In this document: piece after piece, positions 52,262 through 62,897 of the stretch
Position numbering within the stretch: the first letter of the stretch is position 1
Layout of the letters: every line of letters starts with the position of its first letter
NCBI GenBank assembly: GCA_041390685.1
Contig: JAWKPL010000001.1
Location: 1 to 64,000 of the forward strand
Direction: 5' to 3'
Source of the DNA: JAIBBD01 sp041390685
GTDB taxonomy: Bacteria > Chloroflexota > Dehalococcoidia > UBA2979
DNA: 64,000 nucleotides
Program-made: the position numbers and the translations under genes
The notes under the pieces: generated by a model
Told to the model about the DNA's origin: nothing
Databases searched by the model: none
Seen by the model: the letters and a program-made list of their open reading frames with translations, nothing else

Positions 52262-52623
52262 ACCCCACCCCTCGCTCGCTGAGGGATTCTGGCAAGTCCT
52301 TCAGAAAATGGCAATAACGATATTCGGGTGACCGGAGAGCGGATCGGCCCCAAGGAGCTCATCGAGCAGATGACAGGGCTGGACTGACTCGCAGCGCTCT
52401 CGGCTCAGGTCGCCCTGGCGACGGTGGTCAGCGGCGTCCCATCCGAGGGCGGTACCGGATCAACGTCAACCTGACGAACATCGTCGCCGAGGTCATTCTG
52501 GAGTGTTACTGGCGGGCGTTCCCACAGGAGGCCGCGGCCCGCGACGAATCACGGGTGCGCGGTCTCCTCGACACCATGGACCTCAGTGCGCTGGAGCTTT
52601 GAGGCCCTATACCACGTAGCCCG
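52262..52623. other. Gene-remnant region
   Basis: About 360 bases with two short broken plus-strand frames: one starting GTG at 52329 (MTGERIGPKELIEQMTGLD) and one ending INVNLTNIVAEVILECYWRA ... DTMDLSALEL at 52602. Neither has a full gene around it. They look like pieces of a decayed mobile or restriction-type gene, but I cannot name it. Confidence 0.35.
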
Positions 52624-52761
52624 CTACTTCCGCTTGACGCGCTGAGTGAGCGCGCTGCCGGCAGCCGACTTCGCGGCCTTGCTCGCTGACGGATCGCGCA
52701 AGGTCTTCCCTGCGTTGCTCGCCGCCCGAGAGCTGGTCACTTCGTTTCTCTGCTTGGGCAT
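52624..52761 (-). CDS. Small basic Ala/Ser/Lys-rich protein (45 residues)
   Basis: From the ATG at 52761 (AAAGGGGG 6 nt upstream): PKQRNEVTSSRAASNAGKTL, RDPSASKAAKSAAGSALTQR, VKRK. The ASxAGKxLRD...SKxxKSxAGSAL pattern is a small family I have seen in many bacteria beside mobile or phage-related genes. Likely a DNA- or RNA-binding peptide; function unknown. Confidence 0.65.
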   Translation of the reverse strand: MPKQRNEVTSSRAASNAGKTLRDPSASKAAKSAAGSALTQRVKRK

Positions 52762-52856
52762 TGCTGCCCCCTTTCTGGATCTAGGCTCCCGGCTGGGCTC
52801 CCGGACATCTGCCGAGTGCCGCACGGTGAGCGGAATCCCTTATTTCGCAAAGGTTC

Positions 52857-56462
<3,606 letters not shown>

Positions 56463-56866
56463 CGGAGGGTCCTTCGTGGCTACGGCCCCGGTGGAGTCGC
56501 TCCCACGACCGCTTGTGGTCGTCCCGTGGAGCATCCCCTACATCTTGGGCTTAACTGCTTACCCGCATACGCTATTATGCTGAGCGGGATCGACACTATG
56601 TGCCTGCCCTCACAGGATGTCAAGCACCTGCTGACACACCTTAGCAGAACTGCTGTGCGATAACGCCCTGACCGCCGCAACCCGGCCGCCCGCTCCATCT
56701 GCCGCCCCTCGCGGCCCTGATGCCCGTCACGGGAGAGGAACTGAGTGAGGGCAGACGAGGCGCCCCCCGTCCCGTCGAAGCGGTGGTCGCACGGCCAACG
56801 CTCCCAGGCCACCATGCCTTCGATGCGCTACAGTGCGTCGACGACGAGCGCCGAACGGAGGCCGAA
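56463..56866. other. Divergent promoter region between nrdJ and the enoyl-CoA hydratase gene
   Basis: 404 bases. It holds the nrdJ promoter (56595-56623), a CACATAGTGT block that resembles half an NrdR box, and a TACAGT about 30 nt before the hydratase start. No cobalamin riboswitch was recognised. The AT content is higher than in flanking genes. Confidence 0.55.
56595..56623 (-). promoter_or_regulatory. nrdJ promoter
   Basis: On the minus strand TTGACA (56623-56618), a 17-nt spacer, then CATAGT (56600-56595): a near-consensus sigma-70 promoter. The -10 lies inside CACATAGTGT, so a repressor such as NrdR bound there would block it. Confidence 0.7.
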
Positions 56867-57655
56867 GTGAGCTACGAGCACCTGCAACTTGAGCGCGACG
56901 GCTACGTCGCCATCGTCCGCATGAACCGCCCTGAGCGCCTCAACGCCCTCAACCCCGGCCTCGTCCGCGAGCTCAACGACGTATTCGACGCCCTCGATGA
57001 CGCCTTCCCCGACGTCCGCGCCATCATCCTCACCGGTAATGGCCGCGGCTTCTGCTCCGGCGCCGACCTCGAGCGCGCCGTCGCCTCGGCGAACGGTGAG
57101 CAGTCGCGCCCCTCGTACGACCGCCGCGCCATCATCCAGCTGCTCGCCCCGCGCATCCGCCGCCAGTCCCAGCCGGTGATCGCCGCCGTCAACGGCATCG
57201 CCGCAGGTGCCGGCTTCTCCATCTCCCTTGCCTCGGACATTCGCATCGCCTCAGACCAGGCGCGCTTCGCCAGCATCTTCGTGAAGCGCGGCATCGCCGT
57301 CGACACCGGTTCCTCCGTCTCCCTCCCCGACCTCGTCGGCCTCGGCGTCGCCGCCGAGATGTCCTACACCGGCCGCCTCGTCGATGCGCAATGGGCCCTC
57401 GAGAAGCGCCTCGTCAACGCCGTCGTCCCCCACGACCAGCTCATGGACGCCGCCCTCGACCTCGCCCGCGAGATCGCCGCCAACCCGCCGCTGACCGTCC
57501 GCGCCAGCAAGGCGCTCCTCGTCCGCCGCGCACGCCTCGAGGACGCCATCCCCCACGAGGACGACGCACAGACCGCCCTCGCCGCCACCGAAGACCGCGT
57601 CGAGGCGATGCGAGCCTTTGCCGAGAAACGCACGCCATCGTTCCAGGGCCGCTGA
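56867..57655 (+). CDS. Enoyl-CoA hydratase/isomerase-family protein
   Basis: A 262-residue crotonase-fold protein: MNRPERLNALNPGLVRELND, ILTGNGRGFCSGADLERAV for CoA binding, AVNGIAAGAGFSISLASDIR, and the C-terminal trimer helix region. The two catalytic Glu of classic hydratases are not evident: the first position reads Ser (GFSIS) and the second Asp (GIAVDTGSS). It may be an isomerase, a dehydratase of another substrate or a thioesterase. GTG start with GGAGG 5 nt upstream. Confidence 0.85.
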   Translation: MSYEHLQLERDGYVAIVRMNRPERLNALNPGLVRELNDVFDALDDAFPDVRAIILTGNGRGFCSGADLERAVASANGEQSRPSYDRRAIIQLLAPRIRRQSQPVIAAVNGIAAGAGFSISLASDIRIASDQARFASIFVKRGIAVDTGSSVSLPDLVGLGVAAEMSYTGRLVDAQWALEKRLVNAVVPHDQLMDAALDLAREIAANPPLTVRASKALLVRRARLEDAIPHEDDAQTALAATEDRVEAMRAFAEKRTPSFQGR

Positions 57656-57690
57656 TCCGAGCCGGGGACGCCTCGCGGCCATCGCACCCG

Positions 57691-58293
57691 TTACCAGGCC
57701 CCCGCTGCATCCCGCACCAGCACGACCGTCGCGTCGTCCGTCGCCCGCGCATGTCCCTCGAGGATCGCGTCCACCACCGCCTGCGGCTCCTGCCCCCTGC
57801 CATCGAGTGGCAGCGGGAACCGCGACGAGATCCCGTCCGTGTAGAGGTACAGCGACCACACCCCCGCGACCTCGAACGTGAGCGCCCGGGCGCTCCGCGG
57901 CACGCCCCCGAAGAACCCCCGCTCCCCCACCAGCCGCTGCTCCCGGCCCGGCTGCCACAGCCGGCCCTCCACGTTCCCCAGCCCGAGGAACGTCAGCCGC
58001 TGCGCTCCCGCCTCGACCACTGCCGCCACCGCCCCGCGCCCGCCCTGCATCCGCCGCGCCGCCCGCTCCACCACCTGCCCGAGCGGCTCATCGGGCCCGT
58101 CGAGGAGCAATCGCCGAAGCTGCGCGGCTGCCTCGGCAGCCGGCGGTCCGTGCCCCAGCCCGTCGATCACCGCCACGCGCGGGCCGTGCGCGCTCTCCCA
58201 CACCGCCCAGCTGTCGCCGTTCTCGGTCTCTCCCGGAAACGGCCTCGACGCGCCCGCGACCTCCAGCCGTGGCCTCAGCGCCGGCCCGCCCAT
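57691..58293 (-). CDS. PP2C-type phosphatase, RsbX/SpoIIE-like
   Basis: A 200-residue single-domain SpoIIE-type phosphatase. Metal-binding Asp residues appear in GETENGDSW, VIDGLGHG, YTDGISSR and DDATVVLVRD. The short length and context match RsbX, which dephosphorylates the STAS protein RsbS and resets the RsbT switch. It overlaps the upstream HATPase gene by 19 nt and is the last gene of the module. Confidence 0.85.
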   Translation of the reverse strand: MGGPALRPRLEVAGASRPFPGETENGDSWAVWESAHGPRVAVIDGLGHGPPAAEAAAQLRRLLLDGPDEPLGQVVERAARRMQGGRGAVAAVVEAGAQRLTFLGLGNVEGRLWQPGREQRLVGERGFFGGVPRSARALTFEVAGVWSLYLYTDGISSRFPLPLDGRGQEPQAVVDAILEGHARATDDATVVLVRDAAGAW

Positions 58294-58682
58294 GTCCTCA
58301 GCACCACGTGAGTCCCCGCCTCCGTGCTTTCGATCGCAAACTCGTCTACGCCCCGGCGCATCGTCCCGAACCCGCCGCCGAGGCTCCCCTCGGCCGTGCT
58401 CTCGCCATCCCGCAGCGCCCGGTCGAGGTCCACGATGCCCGGCCCTTCGTCATCGCCGCGGACCTCGACGCCGCGCCGCCCCTCCTGGTCGATCGCTGCC
58501 ACCGTCACGCGCCCTCGCTCAGCGTACCGCGCGAGGTTCGTCGCCAGCTCCGTCGCCGCCAGCACCAGCCCCTCGAGGCGGCCCGGATCCACGACCCCGG
58601 CCGCTCCTGCCGCCGCCCGGACCGCTCGTGTCACCCCGTACACGTCCGCATGCGTACGCACCGCCACCACGACCTGCGGCAC
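58275..58682 (-). CDS. Anti-sigma-type HATPase (RsbW/RsbT family)
   Basis: A 135-residue GHKL ATPase domain: N-box VLAATELATNLARYAERGR, G1 DDEGPGIVDLDRAL, G2 GGGFGTMRRGVDEF. It is of the kinase class that phosphorylates Ser or Thr on STAS partners or holds sigma factors. It starts directly at the rsbT stop (0-nt gap) and overlaps the phosphatase gene. No sigma factor is nearby. Confidence 0.82.
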   Translation of the reverse strand: MPQVVVAVRTHADVYGVTRAVRAAAGAAGVVDPGRLEGLVLAATELATNLARYAERGRVTVAAIDQEGRRGVEVRGDDEGPGIVDLDRALRDGESTAEGSLGGGFGTMRRGVDEFAIESTEAGTHVVLRTWAGRR

Positions 58683-59090
58683 TTAGCGGCGCCACTTGCG
58701 GATCGTGATCGTCGTCCCCTCCCCCACCGTCGACTGCAGCTCCATCTCGTCCATCAGCCGCCTCGTCCCCGACAGACCGAGGCCCAGCCCCTCGCCCGAG
58801 GTGTACCCCTCCATCATCACCAGGTCGATGTCCGCGATCCCCGGCCCCTCGTCCGTCACGATGATCTCGAGGCCGGTCCGCCCCTCGATGTCCAGCGGGC
58901 GCAGCGTCACCGTCCCACGCCCGTCCGTGGCGTACCGGATCACGTTCCGAGTCAACTCCGAGACCGCCGTCGCGATTCGGCTCTGGTCGATCGCGCCAAA
59001 CCCGAGCGTCCGTGCCAGCTCGCGCGCCGTCTGCCGCGCGATCACGATGTCGTGCTCTTGCGCGATCGGCACCTCGTGTTCACCGTCCAC
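58683..59090 (-). CDS. rsbT: Serine kinase RsbT-like
   Basis: About 135 residues, the normal RsbT length. HATPase motifs: IATAVSELTRNVIRYATDGR (N box), VTDEGPGIADIDLVM (G1), GEGLGLGLSGTRRLMDEMEL (G2), and the end ITIRKWRR. The GTG at 59090 overlaps the stop of the rsbS remnant (59080-59082), the usual rsbS-rsbT arrangement; the frame before that GTG is not conserved. RsbT phosphorylates RsbS and RsbR in the stressosome pathway. With rsbS truncated, its partner must be elsewhere. Confidence 0.82.
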   Translation of the reverse strand: MDGEHEVPIAQEHDIVIARQTARELARTLGFGAIDQSRIATAVSELTRNVIRYATDGRGTVTLRPLDIEGRTGLEIIVTDEGPGIADIDLVMMEGYTSGEGLGLGLSGTRRLMDEMELQSTVGEGTTITIRKWRR

Positions 59091-59187
59091 GGCGAGGACT
59101 TCCGCCGCCGCCGTCGCCCAGCATCGCGAGCCCCCGGTCCGCGTCCAGCGCCGTCCGCACGCCACGCAGTTCCAGCCCCAGCTCCCA
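59080..59187 (-). pseudogene. rsbS remnant (3' end of a STAS-domain gene)
   Basis: In the frame ending at 59080 the sequence WELGLELRGVRTALDADRGL-AML is the C-terminal helix of RsbS-type STAS antagonists, followed by a Gly/Arg tail overlapping rsbT. Upstream of about 59187 the similarity stops and the DNA becomes AT-rich without a STAS core or a start. About three quarters of rsbS is missing. Confidence 0.65.
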
Positions 59188-59337
59188 CAAGCACGTATGG
59201 AAATGGCTCAGTACCGATATTTCTCCCGAATTTGATCGTTTCGTCACCACATACGGCGGTTTGTAATGGAATTGAGATGCTCGCCTGTATGTCGGCTCCC
59301 CACTCGCTCCTCGGCCAGGGACGCCATGGCTCCGGCG

Positions 59338-60219
59338 CTATCCCCGATGCCACAGCGCCCCGACGGCCCACCCGCCAACAGCCCCCACGAGCAACGTCGG
59401 CCACGCGAGCAGCCACACGGCCACCAGCGCCCGCGGCCCGGACGAGTCGTCGGCCATCAGCCACCACCCGACGACCAGCAGCACCGCCACCGCGGCCATC
59501 AGACCGAGTCCAGGCCCGGCCCACCGCTGCCTGCGCTCCCACACCGCCATCCGCCACAGCGTCGCCAGGATCCGCGCCCCCGCCCGCATCGAGGCCCGCA
59601 GGTCCCCGCTCACTTTCGAGACGCCCCCCGCCCGCCGCCGGTACCCCACCTCGACCTCGGCGACCCGCCCGCCTGCCGCCAGCGACCGCGCTAGCAACTC
59701 CACCGTCCATCCGTACGTGAGCTCGTCGTGCCGCAGCCCATCAAAGAACGGCTGACGCACGGCCTTCAGCGGCGACAAGTCGTGCAGCCGCCGTCCGTAC
59801 CGCGCGCCGAGGAGCACCCCGCACAGCCAGTTGCCGAACCGCGCTGCCCCCGTCATCGACCCCGGCTCGACGTCCGGGCCGCGCCGCACCCCGATCGCGA
59901 GGTCCGCCCCCGCCTCGATCGCCCCGAGCAACGCCGCAATGTCCGCCGGGCGGTCGCTCCCGTCTCCGTCCATGAATACCAGCACGTCCGCCTCGCCAGC
60001 CGCCCGCGCGCCCGCCAGGCATGCCCGCCCGTACCCCCGGACCGGCTCCGAGGCCACACGCGCGCCCGCCGCCCGTGCCGCCGCGGCGGTGCCGTCGTCG
60101 CTCCCGTTGTCCGCCACCACGATCGGCCCCGCGAAGTGCTCCCGCGCCTCGCGCACCACGCCGCCGATCGTCGCCTCCTCGTTCAGCGCCGGGATCACGA
60201 GGACCGCGCGCGCGCTCAC
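59338..60219 (-). CDS. Family 2 glycosyltransferase (DPM1/polyprenol-phosphate type)
   Basis: About 293 residues. A GT-A domain: VLVIPALNEEATIGGVVREA, VVADNGSDDGTAA, the metal-binding DGDGSDRPADI, and LKAVRQPFF, followed by two C-terminal membrane helices (LMAAVAVLLVVGWWLM and VAVWLLAWPTLLVGAVGGWA). The type moves sugars to polyprenyl phosphate at the membrane. GTG start at 60219 overlaps the stop of the DUF2079 gene by 4 nt (GTGA). Confidence 0.85.
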   Translation of the reverse strand: MSARAVLVIPALNEEATIGGVVREAREHFAGPIVVADNGSDDGTAAAARAAGARVASEPVRGYGRACLAGARAAGEADVLVFMDGDGSDRPADIAALLGAIEAGADLAIGVRRGPDVEPGSMTGAARFGNWLCGVLLGARYGRRLHDLSPLKAVRQPFFDGLRHDELTYGWTVELLARSLAAGGRVAEVEVGYRRRAGGVSKVSGDLRASMRAGARILATLWRMAVWERRQRWAGPGLGLMAAVAVLLVVGWWLMADDSSGPRALVAVWLLAWPTLLVGAVGGWAVGALWHRG

Positions 60220-61667
60220 GGCGCCGGCCGCCGGAACACCTCGACCCCGTCCCGCTGGTATACGCGCTCCCACTCGGCGCGCACCCGCGCCAGCGCCTCA
60301 TCAAACCCGGCTCCGATCGACTGCGTCGTCCGGAACCCGTACGCATCGACCACGACCCACGAGGCGGACTCCCACCTCCCGGGAAACTCGTCCACTGCCT
60401 CGCGTTGCGACAGCCGCGACGTCAGTCCCGACTGTGCCGCCACGGCCTCACCGTCCGGCACCAGCGCCAGCGCCCCGATCACTGCCGCCCGATGCTCCGC
60501 CGTCGGCCGCGCGCCCCCCGCCGTTGTCAGCGGCGACGCCGGACTCGTCGCGAGGAAGCCCGCAGCCGCGGGCACGAGCACCACTGCCGCCACAACCCCC
60601 GCCCCGACGCCGGAGGGCGCGCGTTCCGACAGCCGCCGCGCCCCGATCACCACCCCCATCGCCGCTACCACGGCGACCTCCGCCGCGTAGTGCAGCTCCA
60701 GCGCCGACTGCGGCGGGTGCGTCGACAGCACCGCGAGCCCCAGCCCCGGCACCAGCAGCAGCAGCGTCAGCGGCGCCGCGAGCATCGCCAGCCCCGACGT
60801 CGCGACGAACAGCGTCGCCGTCCACAGATGCTCGAGTTGCAGCATCGACCGCGCCACATCGACCGGATGTGTCACCATCCACGCGACCGCGGCGGCTCCG
60901 TCGTTCCCCCCGGTCACGTCCGCGTACCGCTCACCGAGGTCCCCCGGCGCTCCGCCCCGCCACCACGGCATCAAGACCGCGAGCAGCACCGCGGTCCAGA
61001 CGACCGCCATGACCGCCGTCCCGATCGCCAGCCTTCGATGACCGCGCCACGCCATCACCGCCGCCAGCGCCACCACGATGAAGACCGCGTCTTCCTTGAA
61101 CAACAACGCGCTGAGCGCCAGGCCCGCGGCCAGCCGCGGCCGGCCCGCCCCCAGCGCCCACAGCGAGCCGAACGCAGGCGCCGCCGTCATCGTCTCCGGG
61201 TGGAAGTCGAACTGCATCGCCCGATGCACGTACGGGCTCACGAGGAACGCCACCGCGATCGCCGCCGCCACTGCCGGCCGCACCCCGAGGCTGCGTCCCG
61301 CCTCGAATAGCAGCGGCACTGCCAGCCCGACGACCACAACCTGCGTCGCCATCAGGAATGGCGGTCCGGCGCCCAGCCGGTACGCCCCCGCGAACAGCAG
61401 CAACACTGGCTCGAAGTGCTGCCCCGCGAAGTTGTATGGCACGAACGTCGTTTCGAACCACCGCCCGTGCGCCGTGTTCCAGATGATCTGGTCGAAGAAC
61501 GCGAGGTCGAACGCGTTCGTCTCGAAGTCGTTCCACCGTCGCAGGCTCTCTGTCACCCAGTAGACGATGAACACCGTCGCCGCGAGCCCCGTCACGACCC
61601 GCGCCGCCGCCGCCTCCGTGACCCGCGCGCGCTGGACCGTCCCGGCGCGCGCCGCCGTCGTGGCCAC
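60216..61667 (-). CDS. DUF2079 membrane protein
   Basis: About 483 residues with about 10-12 membrane helices. The signature NAFDLAFFDQIIWNTAHGRW, FAGQHFEPVLLLFAGAY and FDFHPET defines DUF2079, thought to be GT-C-like glycosyltransferases using polyprenyl-linked sugars. The soluble C-terminal part (SREAVDEFPGRW, VVVDAYGFRT) is periplasmic. The GTG at 61667 shares one base with the stop of the upstream gene. It is paired with a GT2 gene, which fits a two-step lipid-linked sugar path. Confidence 0.82.
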   Translation of the reverse strand: MATTAARAGTVQRARVTEAAAARVVTGLAATVFIVYWVTESLRRWNDFETNAFDLAFFDQIIWNTAHGRWFETTFVPYNFAGQHFEPVLLLFAGAYRLGAGPPFLMATQVVVVGLAVPLLFEAGRSLGVRPAVAAAIAVAFLVSPYVHRAMQFDFHPETMTAAPAFGSLWALGAGRPRLAAGLALSALLFKEDAVFIVVALAAVMAWRGHRRLAIGTAVMAVVWTAVLLAVLMPWWRGGAPGDLGERYADVTGGNDGAAAVAWMVTHPVDVARSMLQLEHLWTATLFVATSGLAMLAAPLTLLLLVPGLGLAVLSTHPPQSALELHYAAEVAVVAAMGVVIGARRLSERAPSGVGAGVVAAVVLVPAAAGFLATSPASPLTTAGGARPTAEHRAAVIGALALVPDGEAVAAQSGLTSRLSQREAVDEFPGRWESASWVVVDAYGFRTTQSIGAGFDEALARVRAEWERVYQRDGVEVFRRPAP

Positions 61668-62893
61668 TACGCCGCCCCCGGCGTCGCGTGACCATCCCCG
61701 GGTGCCGCCTGCACGAGGCGGAAGTCCGGGCGGAACCGCTCCCCCTCCAGCCGCACCACGATGCGGTCCAGTTGCTTCACCATGTTCTGGCCTGGGTACC
61801 CCGGCACGATCAGCCGCACCGGGAACCCGTGGTTCTCGCTCAACGGCGCGCCATTCGCATGCGTCGCCAGCAACGCCTCGTCGACGCCGAGGCGTCCCCG
61901 GTGCCACGTCACGCCATAGTCGCTCAGGCTGTGAAAGAAGACCGAACGCGCCTCATCGCTCGACCCCGCCAGCGCGAGCACGTCCCGCACCCGAGGCCCG
62001 CGCCACACCACGCGCTGCGTCCAGCCGCTCACGCAGCTCAGCCGGACCTCATGCTCATGGCTCGGCAGCGCCAGGATGTCCTCGTACGACAGCATCAGCG
62101 GCTCCGTCACCGCTCCGCTCACCTCGAGGCGGTACGCGGCGATGTCCTCCACCGCGACCTTCCCGAACAGCGTCTCCACCGGAAAGTCCCCCGGCCCCCC
62201 GCGCTCCTCCTCGGGAATCCGGCCGATGAACAGCGTCGCAAACTCCACCGACCGCGCCCGCGTGTTCTGCAGCAGCAGCGCGAGCCCCACCCCCGCGCCG
62301 CCGATTCCCGCCAGCAGCGCGCGACGCGACAGCACACCCCGCTCCGTCTCCGCGTGCCGAGCCACCTCCGCCGCCGGGGCGCGCTCCCGCCCCCGTACTG
62401 ACCGCACCGCATTCACGAAGTGAAACAGGAGGTGCACCGTGACGAGGGGCGCGCCGATCATCGCCGCCCACAGGTGCACCTGCACCGGACGCGCGTCGAA
62501 CGGCGGGATGTTCGTCACCGTGTAGTAGCGGTGGAACAGCATGTACAGCCCGCTGAAGTACAGCACGAAGAAGTCCGCCGCCAGCAGCGGCGACAGGACC
62601 CGCGGGACGATCGAGGGCGGTCCCGCCGCCCGATAGCGCGGCACCCGCAGGTAGTACCCGCCGAACCGCATCGCCGTGCTGCCGTACTTCGCCGCCAGGA
62701 TCGGGATCGAGGCGATGCCCGTGTAGAAGTGGACGAACCGCACGGCGGTGAACCATGGCGGCAGGTTGTAGTTGAAGACGAAGAGGAAGAACAGCGCGCC
62801 GCTCGCGAACATCAGCGCCAGCATCACCGCGAGCACCAGCCCCAGCTGCGCCGTGAGCCGCGTGCTCGTGTATGGCGGGACCGCGTGACTCAA
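61667..62893 (-). CDS. Membrane-anchored molybdopterin oxidoreductase (cytochrome b561-like plus sulfite-oxidase fold)
   Basis: About 408 residues from the TTG at 62893, 4 nt after the upstream stop; an ATG at 62962 would overlap that gene by 65 nt. The N-terminal half has about five membrane helices with His residues spaced as in b561-type cytochromes (FVHFYTG, HRYYTV, HLWAAMIG, HLLFHFV). The C-terminal half is the sulfite-oxidase-type domain (LEVSGAVTEPLMLSYEDILA, Mo-ligand Cys in RLSCVSGWTQ, HRGRLGVDEALLATHANG, GFPVRLIVPGYPGQNMVKQL). It resembles a YedY/YedZ pair fused in one chain. The substrate is unknown. Confidence 0.85.
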   Translation of the reverse strand: MSHAVPPYTSTRLTAQLGLVLAVMLALMFASGALFFLFVFNYNLPPWFTAVRFVHFYTGIASIPILAAKYGSTAMRFGGYYLRVPRYRAAGPPSIVPRVLSPLLAADFFVLYFSGLYMLFHRYYTVTNIPPFDARPVQVHLWAAMIGAPLVTVHLLFHFVNAVRSVRGRERAPAAEVARHAETERGVLSRRALLAGIGGAGVGLALLLQNTRARSVEFATLFIGRIPEEERGGPGDFPVETLFGKVAVEDIAAYRLEVSGAVTEPLMLSYEDILALPSHEHEVRLSCVSGWTQRVVWRGPRVRDVLALAGSSDEARSVFFHSLSDYGVTWHRGRLGVDEALLATHANGAPLSENHGFPVRLIVPGYPGQNMVKQLDRIVVRLEGERFRPDFRLVQAAPGDGHATPGAA

Positions 62894-62897
62894 TCGC

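Noticed and set aside
56463..56866. Cobalamin riboswitch upstream of nrdJ
   Set aside because: Expected for a B12-dependent enzyme, but I saw no B12 box or the associated stems; only a promoter and an NrdR-like half-site.
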